From assembly GCA_022885665.1 (NCBI GenBank), contig JAGQDJ010000007.1:62001-126000 (forward strand): 64,000 bases of DNA, read 5' to 3'. Below, piece after piece: positions 45,101 through 56,464 of this stretch. How positions within the stretch are numbered: position 1 is the first letter of the stretch; every line of letters begins with the position of its first letter. The notes under the pieces were generated by a model that worked only from the letters and a program-made list of their open reading frames with translations, was not told where the DNA came from and did not search any database. The DNA comes from Triops longicaudatus (lineage: Eukaryota > Arthropoda > Branchiopoda > Notostraca > Triopsidae). Both the position numbers and the translations under genes were made by a program.

Positions 45101-48100
45101 ATATTTGCGCTCAGTGGTTTCGTTTGCAGAAAATTGGGTACATTTTCCCTCAAGTTCACTTCGTAAACGTTGTGACTTCGCTGTCGAACGCGCAGACTCT
45201 GTTTCACGATTGACCTGACTTCCGTTTGGCAGATATAATGTTTCAGCGTCATTGTAGGCGGTAAAGGCTTCCAGTGTCCGTAAATGTCCATCGAAACGCC
45301 GTACCCGTTCAGAAAATCGTTGTCTTTAGACGAATGAGCCCAATTCTGATAGCCGATCGACGAGCATTCCGTGGTGTTCGGTTCAGTATTTCCGTTATGC
45401 CAACAGTATGTTCCATTGTCATTAATACGTTTGAAGCCAATCCAAGCCGGTACTTTGATCGAGGCGTCCCCAAAGGCGTATATTTTACTTGCTACGATTT
45501 GCGACATACTATCGTTGATTTGTATCAAAGAAGCGTCGAGTGCTACGCATGCATTGCGTGCTTGATCCCATGTAAGGGCTTCTAGAGATTCAAACCGCCT
45601 GAAGCAAGTACGTTGCATAGGAACTACACGGTTGGAATACCAATCCAATGGGCATTGGAAGGGTTGCATAGGGGAAGAAACGGAAGTCATGATAAACTTT
45701 TTCGTAAGGCATAGGGCTGGTAGGGGAGTGGCGCAATCTACCATGCGTAAGTAATTGTACTGGCGGTTGAACGCTAGGCACATTGCTGCGGTTTCATTGT
45801 GTTGTTGGTTGTCGACAAACTTCAACTGCGTCCAGTCTTCAGGGAACTGGGCTAACAGGAGCAAACAGAAAAATAGTGTTATGGTATTGTTGCGTTAAGA
45901 ACTTGGAAGTAATACTTGGCTTTTTCCATAAAAAAGAAATGTACAAGTGCCCATATCTTGTGTATCGCCTCGCTGGTAACCAAACAAGGGAATACGTCGG
46001 TTCGCTTAGATTTGCCGTTGAGGCCTGAGCCAGCCAATCGTTGAAACCAAACTTGTCAGCGTTTCCGTCAGGGTAGTACTGGAAGCATTCACTCATGGCC
46101 GCCTCCCAGGATTGCGGTTCGGTCAAGCGCGAACAACCCCTTTGTACCTCCTGGTACCCCACAGGACAGAAAAGTGCATTGGTAGGCTTGTAAGTTTTAC
46201 ACTCCTAAAAAATTTCCGATGGCCCGCTAAAGAATCGAATACAAATTGTTTCGATATAGTATTACTTCAATAGAGAAAGGTGACCAAGTCGCCCCAAAAA
46301 GATAGCTCGGGTAACAGAACCGAGGTACCGGTTGGTTTCTTCCGTTTAAGCACAACGGTTCGCTGGAAACCACACCTCCACTACTTGCGCCCCATATAAG
46401 TTTATCAGAACCGTTCTGTGTTATATGTGTTATAGTTGGTAAACACCATTCCGCATAAAGGAAAGTAAGGCTTAAGGCGCTCCGTCTGTACTTGTCTATC
46501 ACATTTGTCTGGTTCATGACCCATTGCCAAAAGGAGGCTGTACCGTTCCAGTTCGAGAACCAAGCGACAGTGGCCGCATACACCGCTGCATCCTAACAGG
46601 GCATAGCAACTTTACTTGGGTATCGAAATGTTTTGAGCGCTATTACCTCACCCACGTTTATGTACACAGAAATATTCCAGTGTACACCGAGTGAGTTGTT
46701 CCGTAAAGATTCTCTCTCAGTGAGACAGTCCCAATCAAGCTTTTCTATTGTTTGTGCGGCGTCAAATTGGAGGTTTCGCATTTCTTGCCGGAACACCTGG
46801 AATTTTTTTATATAGAAATCGAAGATGTCGTTTTTTAATAAAGCTTGAGACCTGTTTGTAGAATTCTATAATGTCGCGCATAAAGTCGTCTAGAGTTAGC
46901 GACGGCGATCTGTGTCTAACAACCAGAACTTGGTTGATAACTTCCGCCAACGTGATCAGAACACTATTAGATCTGGTGCGGGTTGAGTTTCCGAATTGTG
47001 CCACTTCACAAGCGTACGTCCCTTGTTTAGCGTAAGACAGGTGAGCTTTAAGAAGATGGCTTCGCTTCGTCCGATCGTAAACAGATTTAACTTCTATCAC
47101 CTGCAAGCGTTACAAGCGTTTCAGTACTTTCAAACAAGATAGTTTCTTTAATTGCAAATCGTGTTTGTCTTCATCAATCTTAGTTCAGTTTGAAGAGTAC
47201 TGTTTTTATGTTAGATACTTACTTGAGCGTATTGCTGTAGATACACTCCGTCTTTCAACCACGAAATGAGTCGGGGCCTCCGGTTAGGAGACAAGTCATT
47301 GGTCGTGATTTCACAGTGGAGTTTTAGAGTATCAAATTCGTCTTTCTTAACTCGCAAAAATTCGGCTGTTTGTAGCGTATCCTTATTTTTACTCCGTAAT
47401 CCCAACATTACTTGAAACGTAACTTCGGGAAGCTCTACAACGGTTACAATTACAACCTTAATCATTCTTGGAACTTTAAAACAGTATACGGTAGAACTCC
47501 GAAGTTTTCAGTTGATCGGGGACAAGCGTGTGGTTGACAAGTCGGATACTGATTCGAGTTCCAAAATATGGTGCAGTAAAAGTAGTTTGGTATTATAACA
47601 CCACTTCCATTGGTAACGACAGAAATAACATTCATTTTTCTCAGCTATGATTCATTTTTATTATTTTGCGAGACTGTTATGGAATGGGCTCCTAACTACG
47701 TGAATAAAGATTCAGTTCTTAACGAAACCCGGGTAAAAACGCATCGTTTGTAAAAAAAAATGTGCAAAGGTTTTTGACGTCAACTGAAGCTTTCGTAACT
47801 TATGGCCGATAAAATCGGAGTTCTACAGTATAAAGTTTAAAGTAATACCCAAGGCTCGTTCAGTTTGTTCCATGTCGCTTTTCTTGATAGCGCATATTGC
47901 GTAATTGTTTTCCTGGCAGGATGTGGTTTCGTATAAAATCGTATGGTTAGCACGAACACAGCCAAACTGCGGTTGTGGATGACCTTTGGCGAATTGTCTC
48001 TTATTATAGGTCCAATATGCTAAATGTTAAGCGCATACCTTATGGTTATTATTCGTAGGTAATAGCTTAAGAGAATACATCTTACCTGGCGTGATGGTCA

Positions 48101-48429
48101 TCCACTGAAATCGATTGTTTACCATCTTGAGACTCAACCACGAGTATGAGATATTGTAATCGTGGACCCAACCTTCTAAATACTAAACAAGGTTCATTTC
48201 TACGAACGGTAAGATAAGAATTGAAAGAAAGGATTACAGTTTGGTGCTCCAGTGAGGGTAACTCGCCACCTTTTTGAATACACTGTTTAAAACTACTGTC
48301 CCATGTCCCAGGGGCCAGTAATTGATGGCAATACACTGACCCTGAAGGACATTTCCACACACCTTCAGTGCTTTGGCCATTCGCTATATTAAAGAAAAAA
48401 AACAAGAAAATGACTACTCTGCGCGACAT
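42186..48429 (-). CDS. Adhesion GPCR with lectin-like and Ig domains
   Basis: Exons on the minus strand: 48086-48429, 47223-47466, 46852-47100, 46647-46796, 46266-46592, about 45960-46204, 44242 to about 45855, 43912-44190 and 42186-43859; about 1,700 residues. A signal peptide (MSRRVVIFLFFFFNIANG) precedes a lectin-like stretch (GTWDSSFKQC, GGELPS). Next is an Ig-like domain with LHCEI, ISWLKDG and GTYACEVAQFG. An HRM-like segment (PLCLNGRNQPVPRFCYP) follows, then two further C-type-lectin-like segments (SWEAAMSEC; TWDQARNACVALDASLIQIN, AWIGFKRI, YQNWAHSS). After a GAIN-type region comes a GPS with GGWSPDKC and CQCSHLSFYAEL, keeping the His-Leu-Ser cleavage triad (about 43134-43155). Seven membrane helices and FFIFLFFVFRERNARQLWSD follow. 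The intron near 45.9 kb is not resolved. The ligand and relation to named aGPCR families are unknown. Confidence 0.85.
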
Positions 48430-48726
48430 TTCTGTCGTGTTGCATAGTAGAAACTAACGCGTGTCATTTAGAAAATAACGCCTGGTATGGAAATGGGATA
48501 TTTCAGTCTTCAAATCGCAGGAAATTGAGGTTTCTATGAAATTTCATCATCAGTTTATTTGCCTTCAGAGTTACGTAATAGAGTATGGTTACAGTCCGCA
48601 TTTCTCTCTGCACATGCCCTTTCGTGGGTTCAGGTTTGTTCTTCCCAAAGTTCGCATGCGGGATGTATAGCCTACTGGTCATCTGCATTCACTTACAATA
48701 TGTGAAATTGTGTCGTATTAGCGTAA

Positions 48727-48828
48727 CCCCAGTAGCAAACACGTCTTCAGAGGCCTTTTAAATATACTTTAAACGTCCTGTAGACATCCAACAAGATACA
48801 GACATCTTGTAGACATCTTCAGAGATGC
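48727..48828. mobile_element. Inverted copy of the TA-type short element
   Basis: The reverse complement resembles 9405-9510: a (G/A)TCTGAAGATGTGT-like stretch, GTATATTTAAAAG, and the terminal GTAGCAAACAC-like sequence. The left end is CCCCAGTAGCAAACAC; the right end is not clear. Confidence 0.5.
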
Positions 48829-49020
48829 AACAAGCGCTCGTAAGCGCGACCGAACGAGAGGAGCGCACTATTTTATTGTTTTTGTTGCGAGCGAGAGCGA
48901 ATTCAAAAGAGCGATCACTGGCGATTGTGGCTCCACGTAGTAGAACTCGCTCTAAGATCCGTGCAAACAAAGAATTGTCGTTTGCTCGTTCATCGTACTC
49001 GCTTTCAGATGCATGCGAGA
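48823..49020. repeat. GAGCG-rich repeat, copy 1
   Basis: A GC-rich island in AT-rich DNA starting CAGAGATGCAACAAGCGCTCG and filled with GAGCG and CGCTC words. The start resembles the inverted right end of the 49790 copy (CAGAGATGCAACTCGCTC). Suspected hAT-like non-autonomous element. Confidence 0.45.
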
Positions 49021-49174
49021 CTGTTGTGCAAATAATCTCTCGTCAATCGTGACTTTAAATACAAAGTTTTTTTTTTTTTGCTAAAAGCTTATCACAATAT
49101 CTATCTTTAGCTAATCCAATAGGATGTATAGAAATACTATACCTTTACCACATTACAAGGTTGCTTTCATTCTA

Positions 49175-49466
49175 CAGTAAAATCTCGCTATAGCTTACCA
49201 TAGTTATTACGAACAATCGGCAATAACGTGCACGGTCCACAGGCACCGCCAAAACTCATATGTAAATGTACACGGAAGCGTCGTCCATAACAAATTTGCC
49301 CATAGCGTATTTTCGTACGAAGCTTACAAACACTGAGGTCCCTTTGCCAAGTTACACATGCATTGCCTTTGGATGCATTTCGGTCCGATATCGGCTATTA
49401 TTCATAATCGGCTATAGCGGTTAAAATTTTTGTCCACTGCGTGTACGTTACAGTGGCGTTTCACTG
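49175..49466. mobile_element. Tigger/pogo-like MITE, 292 bp
   Basis: The ends CAGTAAAATCTCGCTATAGC and (inverted) CAGTGAAACGCCACTGTAAC are similar and each is flanked by TA. The interior repeats CGGCTAT- and CGGCAATAACG-like words. The TA target and CAGT...TATA ends are those of pogo/Tigger-like elements. Confidence 0.6.
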
Positions 49467-49789
49467 TATTATTGAGCCACTATTATTAAACAATTATGTA
49501 GCCACTAATAATAGAGCCGCACAGAAAAACTCCGAGAATTGTTTTGTTCCGCGAAAAAATGTTGAGCTGAACAGGGCTGGTAACCTATCCGTGCGCGTAC
49601 GATAGCATGGTCTCCTTATGCATAAATTCTAATTTCATAATTTTAGAGAAAAAGCTTTTAGAAAACATAAACTATGGCAGAATATTAAACACGTAAAATA
49701 TTCAGCCGTATGAGGTACTGCCAACAGTTCGAAAAGCTATTTTAGAAACTTTGAACGAAAGGGACACTTCCAGTTAATAGATGACAGTT

Positions 49790-49918
49790 CAAAGCGAGCG
49801 TAAGCGGAGCGCGCTCTTTTTTAGAATAGCGAGCGAATGAGCGAGCGCGCTCGTGAAATTTGCAAAGATTTGAGAGAGCGTGCTCGCAAATAAATGAGCG
49901 AGTTGCATCTCTGGGCGT
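49790..49918. repeat. GAGCG-rich repeat, copy 2
   Basis: Packed with GAGCG, GCGAGCG and CGCTC words; the right end inverted reads CAGAGATGCAACTCGCTC, as in the start of copy 1 at 48823. The composition is strikingly unlike the flanks. Confidence 0.45.
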
Positions 49919-50561
49919 CTTTTTGCGAGCTAGTGCCATTTGCGAAGAGAGACGTTTATTAGTAAAATTGCTGAATTATTTTCGATATGCTTGTAGCATG
50001 TATTAGGGAAATTTTTGCGCAAACCGAGTGTACCGTAAGTCATGCGAAATTTTCTTAAAAAATACGTTGCAAATATTCGGAGGTTCACAACGAAGGCCAA
50101 AAGTAACAAATAAAACGTGTTTTCTACTTCATTGCTAGAAATAATTGATCTTAAAACACAGAATTCAATAGCATAAAGTCTAGTAAATAAGAATATAACT
50201 TTCAAATAAAGGGGCGGGGACTCGAGTGGTTAGTACCCGATTTTTTTCAACTTCTTCCGATAAACGTGGATAGGTTATAACGGAAAGCAAATTTTCGCGC
50301 ACTTTGATGGCCTTTTTTGTCGTTGCCGATGTTCGTAATTCGTCATTATTGGCTTGATTTGCAGGCGATAAGCAGGAATCTGTTGTCCTCAACCACAATA
50401 ATCTATTCTTTTTATAGCCTGCAATATCCCATACAGAGGTATTATTGTATCTATTATGACACATCCCGTGAAATCGCTTACTTTTCTTTGCATAAGGCGC
50501 AAATTGTCAGTCGTTTTCGAAGTATTTAGCCGCCAACGCCATCTCTTATCGATATTAAAAA

Positions 50562-52964
50562 ATGTCGACCCAAACACACGTGGTCATGGAAATATTGGCG
50601 GAAGCTGATTTTGGACTGAACCACGACAATGATGAAAGGATCGTTCGTTGCCTATTGACCCGATCCCATTTGGAGTAAAGAAATATTATTAAAAAAATCT
50701 GTATAAGTTTCTAAACAATAGTTCGGTGACGTTTCAGGGATTATCACTTAGTGCGACTGTGCGTTGACAAACCCGACGATCAGGAAAAACTGTTTCAAAA
50801 TTTAGAGTTTGGAGGACAAACAGGAGAAAACGGCGACCTCTGTCACGATCCAGTACAAAGTTACTTGGACCAAGTATTTTTGAAAGGCTGGGAACTATTT
50901 TGGTCTCAAAACGGAGCGAAATTAATATGGAAATCCTGGGTTAATAAGTACAAAGACTTCATTGACCCTTCGTTTCTGACCCTGGCAAGTGCGGAAGCAA
51001 GCAAACAGCCCACAGAGGAAAAAGCTGCACCGGCTGAAACCCAAGAGAGTACTGTGTCACAGTCGAAAACTGAAGAGAGTTCTGAACAAAGCGAATGGAA
51101 CCAGCTATGGCTTCAGCATGAACAGGAAATTTGCCAGCACTATTATTCGTGGTTTTATAATCGCTATTATTCTCAGAATTGCGAACGTAGTTCTGATTTG
51201 GAGGAGAATTTGTACGACGTTTTGAATTGTGAAGACACTTGCGCGTCAGAGTCTATTGTAGAACTACAGCCTTACAGTCACAACAAATCAAAAAATAGGA
51301 AAGATTTAACGTACGTGAAATTTATTACCTCATTTGCCAAGTTTTTAGTAATTATACAAATCTTGTAGGCGTGAAACGTCTGTTGGATATCTCTTGGAAC
51401 ACCTTTCCATGGAGACCAAAGAAATTAAAGAAGTAGACGTGGAGTCGGAAATTAAGTCTGATGTTGTAGAAGTTGACGACGAACAAGAAGTGACGATGTC
51501 GATACAGAAACAAGCGCAAAAAAGGAAAACGGCTCCTTTGACTTCCGACGCCCTTCAGAAAACGAGAGAATTCCTAACTACTTTGGATATCGCCATTGCC
51601 AAGCCGCCGTCGTTAGATAACAGCACTTTGCAAAGAGCTGCGTTACGGCATGTGAAGAAAAAGAGGAGAAAAGTGGCAAGAATCTCCGAAGAGGTTAGTA
51701 TATTAATCGACCTTTTTATTCTTTAATTCATAGCGAAGTTTTTGCGTGAAGGCCGAAGAACGAGTACAAAAATCGGAAGCTCTGTCGCAGAAATTCAACT
51801 TAGCGAATATCCCTGAAGAATTTCGTCATATGCCAGATTTGCATAAATACTGGGCTCAGCGATTTCGGCTTTTCTCGAAATTTGATCAGGGAATTAGATT
51901 AGATCCAGGTCAGCCGTTTTTATCCTTATTGTTTTAGTGTTTTTTTTTTCGTGTTATTTATTAACTCATTTTTCTCTTATTATTGTTATATTTTCTTTTC
52001 ATTATTTTATTAAATATTTAGCATTCGTTTAAAAATCTTACATCTTACAGAATCTTGGTTTTCGGTAACACCGGAGAAAATTGCTCGCCATATCGCCAAA
52101 CGTTGCCAGTCGGATCTAATTCTTGATGCGTTTTGCGGTGCGGGTGGTAACGCAATACAATTTGCTTTCAAATGCCAACGAGGTGAGTACTTAATAACTC
52201 ATTCTTTCAGGTGTTAATCTTGTTGGTTTGCTCTTTAAAAACGGCTAGCATTCATCTACAAAAAAATAAAAAATACTGTAGTTGTTGGTTTACACTTGTA
52301 CCAGACGCATGAAGAGTGAAATTACACAAATAACCTAGTTGTATTGAAATAACTTCATGGAGAAAACATTTGTGTTTCGCTTGTAGTTATCGCAATGGAT
52401 ATCGACCCCGAAAAAATTGCCTTGGCCAAGCACAATGCGACGGTTTACGGCGTAGCCGATCGGATCGAATTTATTATTGGCGACTTTCTACACTTTGCCC
52501 GTCATGGCAAGTTGCGAGCCGATGTTGTATTTTTGTCGCCACCATGGGGTGGTCCACAGTACCTACAGCAAGAAGTTTTTGACCTAAACAGCATGTCTCC
52601 CAATGGGATGGAAGTATATCAGGCAGCCAGCCGCATTTCAGACAACATTGCATATTTTCTACCCCGAAATGCTAGCGCCGAACAAGTATGTATTTTTTCA
52701 CCTCTCTTAAACCTCTGTACACGTTTAAAAACTACTTTTAATTTACATTTGTGCATGGTTTTAAATTTTATTACATAGTTATAAATTTATCGTCTTATTC
52801 ATTTTGTGTCATTTTTTTTATAGTCTGCGATAATTAACACTTTTCCATCTTTCTAGCTAATGCTGCTAGCGGGAGAAGGCGGGCGCGTCGAAATTGAACA
52901 AAACATCCTAAACAAGAAAGTTAAAACCGTCACGGCGTATTACGGAGAACTTATTCATTCATGA
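50562..52964 (+). CDS. TGS1: TGS1, trimethylguanosine synthase
   Basis: Seven exons: 50562-50674, 50738-51310, 51369-51693, 51734-51908, 52051-52182, 52387-52685 and 52857-52964. The N-terminal half is acidic and poorly conserved, with a Lys-rich patch (HVKKKRRK) that may be a nuclear signal. The C-terminal methyltransferase domain has KYWAQRFRLFSKFDQGIRL, LILDAFCGAGGNAIQFA (AdoMet loop), VIAMDIDPEKIALAKHNA and the signature VFLSPPWGGPQYL. It ends GGRVEIEQNILNNK-like, then TAYYGELIHS. These are TGS1 hallmarks; the enzyme converts m7G caps of snRNAs, snoRNAs and telomerase RNA to the trimethyl form in nucleus and cytoplasm. Start is the first ATG in frame after stops. AATAAA at 53023 is a likely poly(A) signal. 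Confidence 0.94.
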
Positions 52965-53022
52965 CATTTCCACACATGCTGTGATGAATTTATTGGCGTG
53001 GATTTTTCATTTATGCTTATGA

Positions 53023-53028
53023 AATAAA
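53023..53028 (+). terminator. Poly(A) signal of TGS1
   Basis: AATAAA lies 59 bases after the TGS1 stop codon in an A/T-rich 3' flank. Confidence 0.55.
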
Positions 53029-53351
53029 AAAAAGTGAAATGAGATCAAAATAAATAGACGTTTTGCAAATTTGTAATTCAAGGACGAGATAATTCATTGA
53101 ACCTTTTCGCGTAAAGAGGGTTTGTCAGGCTACGCACAGCGTGGCCTTTCATAGCCCCTATTTCTATAAAGGGCTTAGGTTTCCGGTCATGGTAACTACC
53201 CTTATCTTACACCTGTCCATAGTTTCCAAGGGCAACCCAGGCTTATCGATCTAATCCCGGTTCATATATATTTAACAGTACCTGAATCTGCGCTTAGTTG
53301 TTGACTTTCTAGCTCCTTTGTTAGACGTGGTAATCCTTACGCTTCTTTTAC

Positions 53352-56033
53352 ATGAAGAAATTGTCGCTCTTAGAAGCTAAAAGACAACAGTGGGCAAGGG
53401 AACGAGGTACCGCTCTTTAGCGTTTTTCATACTGAACATTCATGTCAGTTTCTTCTTAGAAGAGATGGCCAGTGCATGGTGTCCGTGGGGCAAATCTAGC
53501 GTTCCTACGTTTACGAGAAACTCGCCAGGTCCACCATCGCATAGGTAAAAGCAAGAGAGCAGTAGTGAATCGCAATCGCCACAGTAGTAGCCTGTCTGAA
53601 AATGTGAACTATTGTAGGAGTGCATCTTTGCCACCTTTAAGGAAGAGCAGTAGGACTCCGCGGAATTCTACGTCTTGCAAACTAAAAGCTATCGCCGATG
53701 CGGTAAAAAATCATGATGAAAAAGAAGCAGGTGACACCTCTGGCTACCAAAGCGAAGGTGACCAAGAACATGGTAGAAGAAGTAGGGGTCAGCACGTGAG
53801 GGAAGATTTCAGCTGCCAAGCAGATCAGCGCTTTATGGAACGCAAACGCTGGATGACTGAAACATTCTTCCATCCGTACATGTGGCCGTACCATACTATG
53901 CCACCCATGCCTGGTCCCTTCGCGTTTCACGATGAGAAAGCAAAATATCCTCAGCAATTTCAGCCTTTTCCATGGATAACGCCAGCAGCAGCAACGCCGT
54001 CTGTAGAATACCCCCATACACCTATGCTTTCTCCCCAGTTACCGCCAGTGAAAGCACCACCGACACCCAAATGGCTTGAAAGAAGTATTGGACGTGACAA
54101 TCAATCGGATGCAGAATTTCTTCCTGAACAACATTTCGTCACCTCAGCGGCAGGAAACAAACCCCTAGCGTAAGTACATCTACCGAGATTATGTGGCTTT
54201 CGTCTGCCAAGAAGCTTTGGGTTGATTAGGCAACGTAACTTGTGAAATAGTCCACAAACTAGCTGAGATTGTTAAACGCCTACTATTTTGCTTCAAAATG
54301 TCTGTCTGAATAGTCAAACATTTCTGCGAGGGCAGAAAGCGCCTTTAGAGCCGGAAGATGTTGCTGAGCGCGAATTGAAGCGAAGGCAAGCTACGGAACT
54401 TCAGAACGCTTTGTTGAAACAGGTATTTAGAACCGAGATTATGTGTTCTGTGTCCCGTGGTACGGGTACCACGGTTATTATGTCTACAACACGCAAGCCT
54501 GCCTTCGTGTCTAAATTGACCTGGTCAAGCATGCTTTATAGCCTACCGCTGAATAATTCTGAGCTTATAATCTTTTCCTCTATCGAAGTTGGAAGAAAAA
54601 GAACGCAAAAAGAAAGAAGAACGAGAAAAACGTTTTAAAGAAGAAGCCGAAGAGGAAGCGCGACTGCAAAGGCAGCGAGAATTGGAAAAGCAATTGTACG
54701 AGCAAGAACAACGTCAAATCTTTGAAAAGAAGGTAGTAAATGTTAGGCTCCCCGACACGCAACTAATGACGGTATTTCGAATAGATTAAAGAGCGTCAGA
54801 AGCAAGAAATGATGGAAGAGGCATTGTTGCAGGCTCGCGAAGCAGCAATGCGCGAAAAGCAGAATCGTAAAAAGTCGCAAGCACGCCATGACACGCCAAC
54901 GCCGGTACCAACTCCTGTACCACCGACGGTCTGTCAACCAGTGCAACCAATAAGTACTGAAAACTCATCAGTTACCAACACTCCTCGTGAAATGACCGCC
55001 GCTCTGATTGTTCCGAGGAGTTCTTACCGCGAAGTGGGTACTTCTCCACGTACCGAAGTTCATAAAGACATTGGCGTGCAAACGGACAATACAGAACCTT
55101 GCACATGCAGGAAACAGAAGTACACGCCTAATCTGTTAAATGATTTTGTTCCCGTATGCTCATAATTATTCGTCAGGAACATTACCGAAGAAGATATTGC
55201 CCATGAGAAGGATTTTGAGACAAAGTCGTCCTCCTCAGCGACGAGCAAGCCAGTGTGGGGTAGAGGAATACCAAAAGTAAGGTATCAAAGACAATCAGAG
55301 AAAGACCCCAAATACCAACAACGGAAGCGAGAGAAGCAGCGGAGACTGCAGCGAGCTATGTTGGAGAAGCAAATGCATGGATCGCGGCCTTCTAGTGATA
55401 ACAGCAGGTATATCCGGCTATGGAAACTTCCCCTTAGATCTTATTGCAGAAATTAATATCTTGCAGTGGAGAGGATCGAATTATTCTGCCATCAAAAGTA
55501 TATTTTAATAATGCAGTGGTGACAGAATTCAAGGAGAGCAAAGACGCTGAAGTTCCAATGGAAAAGCCGGCTTCCGTTACTGTTGCAAATGAGAATATTT
55601 CTTTCGTGAACCTTAGAACAGCTTCCCCCCCAGTACCGGCTGTGTTGAGAAAGCTACAGAAGATGCAGTTACGTACAGAAGAACACGAGAAACAAGAATA
55701 TGAAGTCCCGGAAAAGTGGGATAAAGAAAATTTAACAATTTATTCTCAAGTGGAATCGAAGATACTTGAGGAAGAAAAAAGGATTACGGAAGTCGAATCT
55801 TCCGCCTCCATTGCGGAGCCGAATAACCACCGTCAAACAAAATCCGATGAAATACTGAGAAAATTGAATATGTTAAGACAAGTACTCAATGAAATGCAAC
55901 AGTGTGCTTTTTTCGGTTTTTAATTTATTTTTATATTCAGGAATTGGAAAAAAAGCGTGAAGATTTCGATCAAATGTCTACTGGTTCCACAGATTCTCTT
56001 TTCTCCAATCGCGGTCGCCAGATAATTGATTAA
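53352..56033 (+). CDS. CCDC66: CCDC66-family coiled-coil protein
   Basis: Exons read as 53352-53406, 53460-53544, about 53585-54169, 54314-54422, 54589-54732, 54785 to 55134 (or 55153), 55177-55407, 55467-55881 and 55941-56033. The start encodes MKKLSLLEAKRQQWARERGE. Later, FLRGQKAPLEPEDVAERELK is followed by a long charged coiled coil (LEEKERKKKEEREKRFKEEA and on), the arrangement of the CCDC66 domain. The middle (PYMWPYHTMPPMPGPF, KAPPTPKWLERS) is Pro-rich and disordered. Vertebrate CCDC66 is a microtubule-binding centriolar satellite and cilium protein. Two introns needed to keep frame would be only about 40 and 42 bases long, so those junctions are uncertain. AATAAA lies at 56083. Confidence 0.8.
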
Positions 56034-56082
56034 TTGAGACGCACATTTCTCGGTTCATAAATATACTGTATTTTTATTCATT

Positions 56083-56088
56083 AATAAA
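56083..56088 (+). terminator. Poly(A) signal of the CCDC66-family gene
   Basis: AATAAA 50 bases after the stop codon. Confidence 0.55.
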
Positions 56089-56464
56089 AAATTTCAAAAA
56101 AATACGCTGGATACACAATGATGTGTTCGAAAGATTTGTCTTTGAACAACTGGATCTGGAAAACGAATTTAAATTTATTTTTCTGTAGCCCTTGGACGCT
56201 ATCTATGTTTAAGTATTTTTAACTGCGGGGCGGACGTGGAAGATAAAAAGTAGTAAAGTTTCCTACGGAATATTAATGTTATGCTCAATAGGTGGCGAGA
56301 CGTTGCTATGACGTCATTGCCGCGTCGCAAGGGCAAGCTACAGGTGACATGTTCGTTTCCTGTGCTGTGAATATTTGTTTGGGTTGAACTTAAATCGGGC
56401 GAGATCTGCTGGAAACGATTTTGTGCGACCAGGCTTCACTTTTTTTTGGCTTCTAAGAACGAGA

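Larger units (their letters stand above)
48430..50561. other. Divergent intergenic region between the adhesion GPCR and TGS1
   Basis: The two genes point away from each other, so both promoters should lie here. It contains a copy of the 9405 element, two GAGCG-rich repeats and a Tigger-like MITE, listed separately. No coding frame is convincing. Confidence 0.45.

Noticed and set aside
48190..48230. Possible 38-bp intron inside the first aGPCR exon
   Set aside because: Too short for reliable splicing, and the frame is open through it.
50211..50290. Possible tRNA-like A box (GACTCGAGTGGTTAGTACC)
   Set aside because: No B box (GGTTCGAAT-type) at the right distance and no cloverleaf could be drawn.
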